Source: Diadema setosum (taxonomy: Eukaryota; Echinodermata; Echinoidea; Diadematoida; Diadematidae). From it: DNA of 64,000 nt. Each line of letters opens with the position of its first letter. Position 1 is the stretch's first letter. Under the pieces are notes generated by a model. The model did no database searches, was not told the origin of the DNA, and was given only the letters and a program-made list of their open reading frames with translations. This document shows positions 45,571 through 57,552 of the stretch, one piece after another. The DNA lies in contig CM067064.1 in NCBI GenBank assembly GCA_033980235.1, forward strand, positions 31,132,170-31,196,169, written 5' to 3'. Made by a program: the position numbers and the translations under genes.

Positions 45571-46499
45571 TAGTTTGTTTCTTTGTTCTTTTATATTTTA
45601 CCTGTCGGGGATATTGACTAGCAGTGACTCTGTAACATGTATTGAAAGATGCACACTGCATTTATGCCTGAATGGACCATTGGAATGATCCCTCATGTCT
45701 TTGCATTTTTTTTTTTTTTTGGGGGGGGGGGGGGAGGAGGGGTCTCCTCTCTTGCTCAAAATATTTTTGAAGGCAAAAAATGCCATAGCTTTCTATTGAA
45801 ATACATGAGGATAAAAAAACGGCATCTACAAATTGAATAGTTTACGGGTATTAAGCAAATTCAAAACATTCAAAGAGATCATCCGTGTGCAAAGTTCAGT
45901 CCATCTGATCTCCCCCCCCCCCCCCCAAATAAAATAGTCTTGAGTGTAGTGTACCCAATTTCTATGATTTAAAGATTGACAACAAAGCATTCCAGCATGC
46001 AAGTGTCTCGTGTTGATTACTGGTTGAATTCAGGCAGAATATTACGTGCAGGTGGTTTGTATTTACACTTTAAAATCTGCAACATTTTTAGAAACTAAGT
46101 TTGCTCCATCAGGCAATGCAAATAAATTGAAAGATAAAGCGTGGGCGTGTTGGCTCCTCAACCTTTTGAGCTCTTTTAGTTTTTCAATGATTTTCCCCGC
46201 ATCTGGGCACAGTGATTGAAGCCAGCATGCATCATTTATTTTTGTTTGTGAGATACGAAAGTCATGGAAATTCAAGATGAGATTCTGTACTGTAGTGATA
46301 CATGTATTTCTTGCACAATGTCACATACATATTTTTACGGGTTGATTTCCTCCAACTTCTACTATGTAATCGTAACTTCAGGATCATGTTACGTTGCATC
46401 CACATGTACATACGTGTATATGTTGCTGAATATGCTGCTTCATGAAACGGAAATTGCAGTACTTTTCATCTTGCACATAGAGACTTTTTATGTGATAAG
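45571..46499. other. Intergenic DNA with T/G and C/A junction tracts
   Basis: A T15-G14 tract is at 45706-45734 and a C15 tract at 45912-45926. I see no gene in this stretch. Confidence 0.5.
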
Positions 46500-46640
46500 T
46501 TCTTTATGAATATTATGAATTATTATTATAATTAAAATATATTATCATTATTTTTTTTAATTATCTTTATTATTTAATATGATTATTATTATCAACATCA
46601 TCGTCATTATCATCATTATTATTAAATGTACAACTTACAT
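46500..46640. repeat. ATT-rich imperfect microsatellite
   Basis: ATTATTATAATT and TATTATCATCATTATT-type sequence. Low complexity. Confidence 0.85.
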
Positions 46641-47030
46641 GTTTATTATTGTGAGGAACTATATATTTGATAATTATACATAATGTATATTTTCTTTGTG
46701 TGTAACTGTAAGACCATATGGGCATAAGAAGTCAATTGATTTCTGCTAAGTTTAGATTTGCCTTTGATATTGATATTGTTATTGGTAAATACCTGCTGAA
46801 CTAGCTAATGAGTCAAAGACTAGCTCTGAGGCTTGCCATACATGAGTAAATGGTAATGAAATGTATGGAAAGCCACATATATTTATTTTCTTGATGGGCA
46901 TATGTGTTAACCACAAGAACTTGTATTACTGTGAATTTTTGTGAGATGTGTTCTCTGGCACTGATGCATAATGTCACTGTTTTCCTCTTTCTTTCTTTTC
47001 CCTGACACTAAAGCAATGATGCCCGTGTTC

Positions 47031-47031
<1 letters not shown>

Positions 47032-47082
<51 letters not shown>
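47032..47082. repeat. (GT)n microsatellite
   Basis: About 25 GT units, perfect apart from the start. Confidence 0.97.
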
Positions 47083-47087
<5 letters not shown>

Positions 47088-47889
47088 CAGTACACCTCAC
47101 ACAGATGAGGTGAGCTTCAGAGTGCACACAATGTAAAATCATACTGCCAAGGAGGACTTTTTGAATTTGTCAATCATAGTTTTAGTTGATAACAAACGTG
47201 TAGACCCATTTGTCAATTTACGAGATCAGTAATGTATATGTTTGAGAGTTGTCTGTTCGACTTCTTGGAGCACCTCTTTTACTAATTGGTATGTTAGCAT
47301 TAGAAACTGATGCAACTGCAAGGGATACTTTTAATATGTGCACTTGACTGTACATACAATTAGGAGGAAAGTAAAATGCTGAAGGAGGAAAAAAAAAATG
47401 TATTCATGTATGTGCAGAGAAAATGTGCATGTGCAATCTCACTGTAAGATAACAGTGTATTTTTCGCTTATATTTGCTTCTTTTCCAGCTTTATTTAGAC
47501 AGTGAAAGCTATATTTTCCATGTTGAGCCATTCTGTCAGCAAATAGTGTTGTAAGAGGCTCAAAACAAAGGGCCACAAGACGCTGTGATACACAGGAGAT
47601 GTGGAATAAATATGTCCTCAGGACAGGGTTATTCAGATAATTTTTATCAAGTGTGTTGTCATATAATGTGAAGAGTTCCTTTCCAAAAGGTGCCAAAGTC
47701 ACTATATATTGATGGTAACGAGAAAAAACAGGATTTTTATTACACATGCGTATATAGTGTTTCCATGCAATGACTTTTTGTCCCATAAAAGTATCCCATA
47801 ATGGGATAAATATGCCCAGGAAAAATGTACATCTCTACACTGATTTTAAAGAGTTATTTGTATGTGTGTGTTTATATGTATATATACAC

Positions 47890-47922
<33 letters not shown>

Positions 47923-47924
47923 TT

Positions 47925-48081
47925 CAGGGCTCGACAGTAACGGTGGCCTGGGGCCACCAAAACCGCACGTCGGGCCACCAAATTTTCAGAAATGAAGAAT
48001 TTGGTGGCCTGATCGGGCCACAAAAAAAGGTCGGATGTTTGCCTTTGGGCCACCAAAAATAAAAGTTAGTGTGGAGCCCTG
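47925..48081. mobile_element. hAT-like MITE with GGGCCACCAAA repeats, copy 2
   Basis: Very similar to 11815-11970 and in the same orientation: CAGGGCTCGACAGTAAC at the left, GTTAGTGTGGAGCCCTG at the right. It is inserted next to an AT microsatellite, so the target duplication cannot be read clearly. Confidence 0.85.
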
Positions 48082-48111
48082 TATATTCATATTTATACAT
48101 TACATTATATA

Positions 48112-48252
48112 CATTTCAGTCCAACAGTGCTATTCATTCAAACCAAATTTTTGACGCATATACACGTCTTCCTCGGGGTAGACATGAACAAGAAGACGTG
48201 TGTATGCGTCAAAAATTTAGTTTGAATAAATAGCATTGTTGGACTGAAATGC
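48112..48252. repeat. Hairpin with about 62 bp arms
   Basis: CATTTCAGTCCAACAGTGCT...TTTTTGACGCATATACACGT at the left pairs with the complementary sequence ending GTTGGACTGAAATG at 48252. The loop is about 15 bases. A few mismatches and one small gap are seen. It lies directly right of the hAT MITE at 47925. Confidence 0.88.
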
Positions 48253-48312
48253 ATTACTACCCTACTTCGTCATCTTTTCTACACTGGTACCAACACGCAG
48301 ACTATAAATATC

Positions 48313-48371
<59 letters not shown>
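48313..48371. repeat. (AT)n then (GT)n microsatellite
   Basis: An alternating AT run followed at once by a GT run. A similar AT run is at 47893-47923. Confidence 0.95.
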
Positions 48372-48372
<1 letters not shown>

Positions 48373-48884
48373 GGTACATGTACAACATTTCTTGCACCTA
48401 TATTATCACATCATGATTATATATCAATTTGCATTTTGTGGATTTAGCACCTTTTGGAACAAGTATCTGAGCGCGGTGAATTTCAATGTGTAAATATTGT
48501 TTCAGTGACTAATTTCTGTGACTTTGTGTCTTTATCTGGGATGATTTGATATTTCTACACACTCTCCTCCCGTTTCTTCTATCTCTCCAATGAATATTTG
48601 TGTATATAGAAATGAAACATTTCACAACAGTTCATCTGGAAAGCTACAGAGGCAAGAAAGCTAGCCAGCCTTACCGTACTCTCGGGGTGAAAGTGCGAAA
48701 AGAAAGAAAAAAAAAAAGAAAAAAGTGATAGGGACAGACCTTCATATGCATGAAAGCATAAACAAATGTAACAATATTTAAGTCATTATGGTTCATGCAC
48801 TTGTATTCGATTTTGCGTGGGTTTCTGCATTCCACCTTGTAATTTATGGGATCGTTATTCTATGCATCATGACTTTCAATAGTT

Positions 48885-49830
48885 ATGTTCAGACAGTGAT
48901 CCTTAACTTCGAGGATAAGCTAGCCTTTTGTCAAGGCCCTCTCGCTGTAATGGGCGAGCGAAGCGAGCCCAGCTGAGCGCGCCAGCGCGAGGGCCTTTTG
49001 AGATCTGCTTCACACATTATTATTCATGACACGTGAACCCTTCTGAATACTCATTTTAATGTCTTCCGGTCAACCAATGGAATGGCGCGCTCCCTGCATC
49101 CTCAGCCTTGGTGTTGTCATGCCTGTTCGCATGCATCACTGACCACCCCACGAGGAGGTCTGCCACGCCCACTCTACACACTCTGTGTGTAGAGTTCTGT
49201 GAGGTCTGCGGCAGCGGCGTGCATTCGCTCTATTCAAATCGGGTTCGAGCAGACAGACACGCTGATTGGTCGGTCGACTTTTGCTCCCGAAATCGGGGAG
49301 CAAAACTCGGTAATTCAAAGGGCTAACAAAAGGATGCGAAGCAGATCTCAAAAGGCCCTCACGCAACCCCACTCAGCTGGGCTCTCTTCACCATACAGCG
49401 AGAGGGCCTTGACGAAAGGCTACCCCACTCAGCTGGGCTCTCTTCACCATACAGCGAGAGGGCCTTGACGAAAGGCTAAGGATAAGCTCGTAGTTAATTA
49501 TGGGGCGCCAAGCGTCACATGGTCTCTTTGTCACAAAATTGGTCATTTCGTCTTTTGAGATGAAATTGTTTTTTCGTTGACAAGGGACAACGTCAATTTT
49601 GTCACGAAATGAAAGTTTTGTGAAATGAAATAACAATTTTGTCAATAAGATAGCAATATTGTCAACATGAAAGTTGTCGTCATGAAAGTGTCATTTCGTT
49701 GACGATTTTTCACGAAATGACTGAATTCATGATGCAAGAGACCATGCAACACTTGGCGCCCCATACTTAACTATGAGCTCATCCTCAAAGTTAGCTTATC
49801 CTCATAGTTAAGGATCACCGTCTGAACGTA
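48885..49830. mobile_element. Nested foldback elements in three layers
   Basis: Outer ends: GTTCAGACAGTGATCCTTAA at 48889 and TTAAGGATCACCGTCTGAAC near 49809. Inside the left part, a second inverted pair runs from TTTTGTCAAGGCCCTCTCGC (about 48928) to GAGGGCCTTGACGAAAGGCT (49460-49479), with inner ends AAAAGGCCCTC/GAGGGCCTTTT. To the right, a third pair runs from ATTATGGGGCGCCAAGCG (about 49498) to CACTTGGCGCCCCATA (about 49752), with an AT-rich centre full of GTCACGAAATGA-type repeats. CCCCACTCAGCTGGGCTCTC... is a tandem pair of 53-56 base units (49371-49479). Confidence 0.75.
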
Positions 49831-49991
49831 GCTAATATCTCTAATGAAGAGATAAGGGGAAAAGTTAATGACTAGCCCACTCAGCTGATGTTTGCAAACA
49901 ATGATAAATACAGTGAAATTTGAAGGTGCTTATGGTATTTCAGTACTTTGCAGAGGAAAAAATGATGCCAATACTGTACAAAGGTTCTGCG

Positions 49992-50002
49992 TGGTCAAGC
50001 AC

Positions 50003-50084
<82 letters not shown>

Positions 50085-50120
50085 CATCCTTCCATTTTTT
50101 TTTTTTTTTTTTTTGTTGCC
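49992..50120. repeat. Poly-A, (TA)n and poly-T compound tract
   Basis: About 37 A, then about 40 bases of TA, a short spacer, then about 18 T. The A and T runs could pair. Confidence 0.95.
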
Positions 50121-50244
50121 GACACGCTTTCAACGACCATGTAAGAAATTCATCGCATATTTTTTGAGATCAGTCTCTGGGCCATGCTCCAGCGACACCA
50201 AAGCTTGAATACAATGACACCCCCCCCCCCCCAAAAAAAAAGAG

Positions 50245-50269
<25 letters not shown>

Positions 50270-50278
<9 letters not shown>

Positions 50279-51002
50279 CAGTAATAATAATAAAATGAGA
50301 TAAAAATAAGAAGAGGTACTTTTCTAACATACAGGTTGCAAAAACAAACAAATAAGAAAGCATGATGCAACTGCGAGTCACGAAGATTTTGACGGACCCC
50401 TATTTTAAAAGGAAAAACCATTCTGTGTTCATATGAGTGAAAGGACACGTTTTAACAGAATGCTAGCAGTCTCATTGAAATCGGACTTGACTGAGCTAAT
50501 CGATGGAATGTGGATGTTTTACATTGTTTCAAAGGAACAGTGTTATTATTCAAAAATATCTTTAAAGCAGATGAGATAAGTCCCTATTTTGTAGTACATG
50601 TAACAAAACAAATGCCTGTTTTCCAACGCACGTTTAATAAACTCCCCTGTAACAAGAAGTTAACCCTATGACATGATAACAGCAACCCTATGACATGATA
50701 AGAGCAACCATACAACTCGTCGTTCATTCAAGACAACGCAAAAACTTGTCTGCGCTGGGACAGTTCAAAGTTACAGAAATGAATCTGATCTAGGGATCAT
50801 CGATAAACCGTCCATAAACATTGTACTAGTATACGATCATGAAAAAGCTTCTTGAGCAGAAGTAGTTTCATTTTCAGTGTAGTTCAATTTGCTAACACTG
50901 AAGGCGCCATCTTGCAAATTTGGTTTTCTTCGAAGTTGACGGTAATACCACAGCAATATAGTACATGTAATGATACGTATAATATTGTGTGTGTGCGTGT
51001 GT
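50270..51002. other. Intergenic DNA, nothing supported
   Basis: A C13-A9 tract and an AAT microsatellite lie at 50220-50295. CCTATGACATGATAA is repeated in tandem near 50664-50701. No coding exon is convincing. Confidence 0.5.
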
Positions 51003-51178
<176 letters not shown>

Positions 51179-52029
51179 TATAAGTGGGGAAGGCTTGTAG
51201 GAGGATCGAAGAGGGAGGGGAAAAAAACATCGGTAAGATATTTTCTCTGGCAGACAACAATGGAACATTACGTTTTTGTGTTAGTTTGCGTGTTGGCATA
51301 TTATGTGCGTGTCACAAAAGGTTATTGTGTGTCTTTGTGGTCCACAATCCTTGCCTTTGCGCGGAGGGTGATAGCTCCTTTTCATCGAAGCGTGACAATC
51401 ATTATTGACATAAATTCCTACATGTCTTCTCCACGAGGATAAAAAATTCCAGGAATCCATATACCACACACGCACAACACGTAAGACCGTATATTTTGTA
51501 GTTCACCGTTGGCTACTCCTATATACACAGAATCTATATAAACACGCATGCACGTATTATTAAATGTCCATAATCATTTCTCATGCACAGTGTGATCTTG
51601 ACAATTATTTGTTTCGCGCAAAACATGTGAGTTACCAGTATTGGAACGTCATATATATTTCCCATTACAATAACCACAAGAAATGGAGTGGACTGCGCTG
51701 TCATCGTAACTCATGGTTTGAAAAATGTCATTCTGTAACGTTGCTTATTAGTGCTTGAATGGCGATTGATAAGAGTAGTCCTGGTTCTGAATCGTGTAAT
51801 TAGATAATGATTGTTGAAATTTGAAAATGACTAATGTGTAGAGTCTCCTTTTATACCTCTTTACTGTTTTAGTAGCTTTCCCAAAGTGGCGCTTTTTAGC
51901 CGAGTATGGCGTCCTTTAGAATAACCGCCGCCTGATTGAACCCATTAGGAACAAAGATTCCATTTTTACTGTTACCTTTTGGAAGCCAACCAGCCTCTCT
52001 AGGTACGTCATGTCTATATCTACATGTGT

Positions 52030-52265
52030 AGTTAATTGTAGCGGAAGTTAGGATTCTACCAACCTTGTACAATATTTTTGGCCAAATTTTCGCCCACTCG
52101 TATGGACTTTCTCAAACCAAAAATGAGTGACTTGATTATGAGAGTACGATGATTAACCATGGAGCTACCATCTCCTTTTTTTGACCAACAGTTAATTCCT
52201 TTCAATGGCTAATATCACGGCATAATCCCGCCCAATATTATGTAACTGTTCGGCTAGTGCTGAAT
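52030..52265. repeat. Dispersed repeat, second copy
   Basis: Related to 34580-34880. The copy is shorter and includes TATGGACTTTCTCAAACCAA and TTTTTTGACCAACAGTTAAT. Confidence 0.6.
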
Positions 52266-52269
52266 GAAG

Positions 52270-53460
52270 ACACGATGTGAATGAGTGAATTTTATACTTG
52301 GTTTGAGAAAGTCAACGGGAAGGGATCACCGAGATCGAATTATATGAAGAGATGTAAATCTCATTTGGGTGTCTTTAAGGTATTTTCAAGGCCTCTCAAA
52401 GAAAAGACTCGCTTTTATGGCAGCTGTGTCTACAACAACACGCTCAACATATCGGCGGTGTGCGTGAGATTGCAACAAAATCAAATCCTTTCGAGAGACG
52501 TATTATATCCTTTGTGATGATGTTGTGCTATCGAAAAGATTTTTTTTTTTTTTGGTGCTATTGAAAAGATCACGAAGCCAAGCTGATTTAGTCACACACA
52601 CGCACAGTCACACATACATACACACACATACACATACATGCCACACACACCTAGATCTCGCACGCAAATCATATAGTTCATGCGGGGTGTTTGTGTATTA
52701 TAATGACATCGACGTAGATATTGTGTAGTATACTTTATGAGTTAGGACCTTTACTACAATTATATCTGCCTCGGTTCACCTGGGTCACAAGATGTTGGAA
52801 ACGGCTGAGGTAACTCTTTCTCTTTTTTTAAGCTATTTTTTATGGAAGACTCGATAATTATCACTGAGAACAAGCTCTTTCTTTTTTATCTATATTTAGT
52901 CAAATCGCTTACCTCCGAGAAAAAGGCCCCTGCAAGTATTGCTTTGATGGGAATGCGTAATATTATCACATCAAGCCCTTCGATCTTTTCAGCTTCCATT
53001 CCATTCTAAACGCCATGCACATGTTTATGAACGAATTATAGGAAATCAAGACTTGAGGACATTAATTGTATAGTTGTGGTGGTAAAGTGTTTTTTTTTTT
53101 TTTTGGGGGGGGGGTGGGCTAATGACAAAATAAATGTCAAACTTCTGCTATGTGATTTACAAATGGATAAAGAAACACTTAATCCAGCATATAAATTGTG
53201 TTGTCAAATTATAGGCAGGTATCAATGAACAAGTATTGAAATGCTATTCCGTAAACCGTCCTTCAATACATAGTTTGCCAATGACATTACCCATGCGGAA
53301 ATAAAGTAAATCCTGTCGAACACAGTGTTTCCATCCCCCCCCCCCTTATTTTAGCATTTACGACCAGTGCGGTAATTTGGCAAAATCGGTATAGCCTCCA
53401 AATATTCGTAGTGACCTGGGTTCGATTCTCAATGCGAGTCTGTAGCTGAGCAATGTCGCA
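52270..53460. other. Intergenic DNA, nothing supported
   Basis: Contains a CA-rich stretch near 52595-52650 and a T15-G10 tract at 53090-53114. I found no convincing exon or RNA gene. Confidence 0.5.
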
Positions 53461-53466
53461 TTTGGC

Positions 53467-53585
53467 AAGGGCGGATCCAGGGCGACGCCCAGAAATAAAA
53501 ATGAAAATGGAAGGGGCGCGTGCGCCCCCTTTCATTTTGTTAAGGCGCCCCTCCCCCTTCACGAAATTCCTGGATCCTCCCTTGA
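53467..53585. mobile_element. 119 bp hAT-like MITE, CAAGGGCGGATCCAGG ends
   Basis: CAAGGGCGGATCCAGG at the left and CCTGGATCCTCCCTTG at the right. The centre pairs as well (GGGGCGCGTGCGCCCC). Ends of the form CA.GGGCGGATCCAGG are common in hAT MITEs. The flanks share only ATTTG, so the target duplication has decayed. Confidence 0.82.
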
Positions 53586-54823
53586 TTTGAAGATGCGTCC
53601 CCTCTAATAAGAGGCAAAACACTCTGTCCCTCGGATGAGTCATAAAAATGGTGGTCCCGTGTGTGTGAGAGAGAGTCACAACTCACCCACTTCATTCATT
53701 CATCGAAAAGAGCAGGAGCATAACCCGGTAAAGTGGTCCTGCCTCACATGCACAGGACCCCATGGAAGACCAGCTAGCACAACTGAATAAGAATTAAATG
53801 GGCTATGCTTACAGTTACATCTCGGATGGAAAGTGAAGCAAACAGCATTTCCCACTGCATGCATCTGGTGTTTTCGTTTGATGGGCGCATACACACAATA
53901 AAGACACGGTCAGTATGCGGAACAATGAAGATCAGATCTTTTTCTTTCTTTCCTTTTAACTGGAAACACAATTACATGTGCAATGCCTTTACAGTGAAAA
54001 TGGGAATGCAAACAACATAAAGCTCGGTCTACGGTCAAAGTACCACGATGCCATAAATATTTTCTTTGGTTCAAAAGTTTGAAAAACCCGCATCGCTTCT
54101 TTGCATTATTCCTTTCTTTCTCCTCACCGTGAGTGACTTTGTGCAAGTTCTGCTGCTCCTTTGTTCGTGGAGCACCGACCAGCATTGTGACTGCAGTCAC
54201 TGCACCCTCCCCGCGGGGTACCAGCAAATATTGAATGGTTGATGTATATTCTAGTCATGTTGATATCTTAATAAGCGATAAATGTGGTATGGAAAATAAT
54301 AAATAATTATGGATATCGTACGCGTATACATACCGTCTTCTGTGCATTCGGTACGCCGCGCAATATTGCAAAATGTTCGTCTTGGACCGATGAAGAGCAA
54401 ATCGTAGCACATTCCGTTTCCATAACAACCACTGGCATACGTAAACCGAATACCAAAACACTTTTTTTTTCACGAAAATGAAACAAATGTGAATGCACTT
54501 ATGACAATGCTGCGATGTTGTGAGTATATGAACATGAGCAGTCATTATTATCATACTCAATATCACGTGTCAGTCAGACTGGATGTTTGCCGCTTTGACT
54601 ATACAAAGGCTGTATACAAATGTATTTTGACCAAAATAAGGGTGGAATTAACAGAGATATGAGCCGCAAGGAACAATAAGACAGCGCACGAGACAATTAT
54701 GACTGGACAAATGTATTATGCCAGAAGTTTATTGCATCATCAGTCAACAATCTTGATGCGTGGCACAATATTTAGCGTGTTACAGGAGAAATAGAAACAA
54801 GCAAAATCCTCACATGTTAATAC

Positions 54824-55003
54824 CGGTTGCGTGCCGTTTCGATGTTTGGAGAGAATTATGTTATAATGCAATGAGGGTGCATCGGACTGAAAGAGGGCAG
54901 AAATACGCAGTACCGCAACGAGCAGTGATGTAATACACAGCACTGATATCGTGACATGAAAGCGCATCATACATTCGTAAGTCCACATTTTAACTGTCTG
55001 CAT
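54824..55003 (-). CDS. Candidate first exon of a type II membrane protein
   Basis: On the - strand an open frame starts at 55003 (other Met codons at 54988, 54970 and 54967) and reads MRFHVTISVLCITSLLVAVL, a short basic start followed by one strong hydrophobic segment, then RISALFQSDAPSLHYN and NGTQP before a possible donor (CCG|GTATTA at 54824). Golgi glycosyl- and sulfotransferases often start this way, but I recognise no family. Two possible downstream - strand exons (54334-54431 and about 54125-54180) have usable splice sites, but the phases do not fit well. No protein similarity supports it, so this is a weak call. Confidence 0.22.
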
Positions 55004-55129
55004 TTGAAATAGTGAACTGTCTGTCTATGGGTGTTCAGCAGGTATACAAGATCCTGACACATTTCGCAAGCTTCTAACAGCAACAGCGTTTTTTGTTTGT
55101 TTGTTTGTGTGTGTGTGTGTGTGTGTTGT

Positions 55130-55134
55130 TGTAT

Positions 55135-55174
<40 letters not shown>

Positions 55175-55215
55175 TGTTGTTGTTATTGTTGTTGTTGTTG
55201 TTGTTAATTGTTGTT
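55130..55215. repeat. TAG and TTG microsatellite
   Basis: (GT)n, then (TAG)n, then (TTG)n in succession. Confidence 0.95.
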
Positions 55216-55239
55216 GTTGTCGATGTAGCGTATAGCGAC

Positions 55240-55565
55240 CCGAGTGGCAACTCGAGGGTCCCTGATCGTGGAGACGTCTATACGATGTCTCCTGAATAGC
55301 CGAGTCGGGGGAGTCCGATCCATACGAGAGTATCTATCATGTTCGATTTTTTTTTTTTTCCGGAGACTCTGTCCTGTCTCCAGATTTCCGTCTAGTCTCG
55401 GCCAAGTCACAGATACTTATTTTATTCACGAGGTCTCCGAGACGTACTTCTCCGCGACTTTGAGGAGACCCTCGGCGACCTACCGGAGACGTAGTGGGGA
55501 CGTCTCCACGGTTGAAAAGATGTATCGAAGACACCTCGGCGACGTCTCTGCGACTTCTGCACGCT
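55240..55565. repeat. GC-rich region of GGAGAC/GTCTCC motifs
   Basis: GGAGAC, GTCTCC, CGGCGAC and related words recur in both orientations. An open frame of 107 codons on the + strand and two on the - strand overlap here, which is expected for such a sequence. Probably a degraded palindromic repeat. It ends just before the 55575 element. Confidence 0.5.
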
Positions 55566-55722
55566 AAAAAATATAGGGTGCACATGGGGTGCACACCGTC
55601 GAGTTTCAACACGTAGAGGATGTGCTTTTGCACTCACTAGCACTATAGGGCGCACCACAAACTGCAGGGACTGCTGGCACAGGACGTATGGCAAGCCTTT
55701 TTTACATTTAAAGTTAATTTCT

Positions 55723-56250
55723 GATATCACAAATTCCATTTTGTGATATCAAAAAATCAAATTTTTGATATCAAGAATTCAATTTGTGATATCAAGAATT
55801 AAATTTTGTGATATCACAAATTCCCGTAAGTGTAGCACATGAACTTAATTTGTGATATCAAGAAATCGAATTTGTGATATCACAAAATCCATTCTTGATA
55901 TCACAAATTCAATTTGTGATATCAGAAATTCGAATTTGTGATATCTAAAATTCAATTTGAGATATCACTAAATGAATTTGTGATATCAGAAATTCGAATT
56001 CTTGATATCAAAAATAGGTTTCACGTGAAAAACCAATGGTAATTCGCGATATCACAAAATGATTTTTTGATATCACAAATTCGAATTTGTGATATCACGA
56101 AATAAATTTGTGATATCACTAATTTGAATTTGTGATATCAAGAATTCTTATTTGTGATATCACAAATGCGAATTTCTGATATCACAAATTCCATTTTGTG
56201 ATATCACGAATTGAATTATTGATATCACAAAATCGAATTTGTGATATCAG
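55723..56250. repeat. GATATC array, left
   Basis: Twenty-three GATATC sites spaced mostly 18-24 bases apart. The unit is close to TTTGTGATATCACAAATTCG, itself a dyad. One odd unit with TTTCACGTGAAA is at 56009-56045. Confidence 0.93.
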
Positions 56251-56870
56251 TAATTCACAGGGAATTCGAGCGTTAGTTTTGCGCTGAAATTCAACTGTGA
56301 ATTCGAGCGTTAGTTGAGCGCAGAAATACACGGGCAATTCGAGCGTTAGTTCAGTGCAGTAAATCCCTGTGAATTCGAGCGTTAGTTGAGCGCAGAAATA
56401 CAAAGTGAATTCGAGTGTTAGTTTTGCGCTGAAATTCAACTGTGAATTCGAGCGTTAGTTGAGCGCAGAAATACACAGGGATTTCGAGCGTTAGTTCAGT
56501 GCAGAAAATCGGTGTGAATTCGAGCATTAGTTTAGCGCAGAAATACAAAGGGAATTCGAGCGTTAGTTGAGCGCAGAAATACACAGGGATTTCGAGCGTT
56601 AGTTCAGTGCAGAAAATCGGTGTGAATTCGAGCATTAGTTTAGCGCAGAAATACAAAGGGAATTCGAGCGTTAGTTGAGCGCTGAAATGCACAGGGAGTT
56701 CGAGCGTCAGTTTAGTGCAGAAAATCGCTGTGAATTCGAGCATTAGTTTAGCGCAGAAATACAAAGGGAATTCGAGCGTTAGTTTTGCCCTGGAATTCAA
56801 CTGTGAATTCGAGCGGTTTTGTTTGTTGTTTTTTTTTTAAGCGCAGAAATACACAGGGAATTGGAACATT
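56251..56870. repeat. 36 bp GAATTCGAGCGTTAG array, left
   Basis: Monomers of about 36 bases (GAATTCGAGCGTTAGTT + GAGCGCAGAAATACACAGG and variants). Three variants form a higher-order unit of 108 bases, with GAGCGC at 56461, 56569 and 56677. Because 36 is a multiple of 3, the - strand stays open with a 12-residue repeat (LTLEFPVYFCAQ). Confidence 0.93.
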
Positions 56871-57348
56871 ACTTTTGAGCTGATATTCAGATGGAAGGTA
56901 TACTACTGCTAACTCATTTTTTTAGAACAATGTTCAAAATACCAATTACTATATATGAGAGATTTACACATCCATGATTCCCTAAATGATCGTCAAGGTA
57001 TATTCGATGAATTATTGATACAAATCAATTGTTTTGCAACATATTATCATGAATTCAATGATACTATGTTCACTTAGGACCTACATTTAATTCATCGTTT
57101 TGGTCCTCAAATTGTCATCTATTACCACATTATTGTTAATTATGATACATTTTTCATGTGGTAATCCCCTTTACAGTAAGACTCTTCCACCAAATCGATG
57201 ATAATTATGTGTGGTTGTATGTGTATGTGTGTTATAAAAGCATATACCATGTGTTTGTATTGCGGAGGACCGACCGAGGGCAATCAACCCTCTGGTCTGT
57301 GTATGTCAGCAGCGGAGAATAGGAGAGAGAGACTGTGAGTCATGCGGG

Positions 57349-57552
57349 GTGCGAGAGGGAGTCGTAAACTTGCCAATTTTATGTCCACCACTGGTGTCGG
57401 CTGGTGGTCACATAAAGCAACGTGTTTCCCCTAAAGACATTTTTTCACTCCTCAAAATCAGTCCTCCCGAACAATGGGGTGTATCCATTAAGACCAATAG
57501 TGTTGGGTGTACAGTTTGCCTGCCCCAATATGTTTATGATTTTGTAAAATAA
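57349..57552 (+). CDS. Unassigned ORF in the centre of the composite element
   Basis: 67 codons from ATG. The frame is open further upstream to about 57240 and contains DCESCGVREG at the join (CxxC), LCPPLVSAGGHIK and CTVCLPQYVYDFVK. The two cysteine pairs could suggest a metal-binding fold, but I know no family. A 3' splice site (TATGTCAG) near 57308 would make it an exon. It could be a captured host exon or chance. Confidence 0.22.
   Translation: MREGVVNLPILCPPLVSAGGHIKQRVSPKDIFSLLKISPPEQWGVSIKTNSVGCTVCLPQYVYDFVK

Noticed and set aside
47439..47786. 115-codon open frame on the - strand
   Set aside because: Not low complexity, but no domain, splice context or similarity could be named. It is about the length expected by chance among this many frames.
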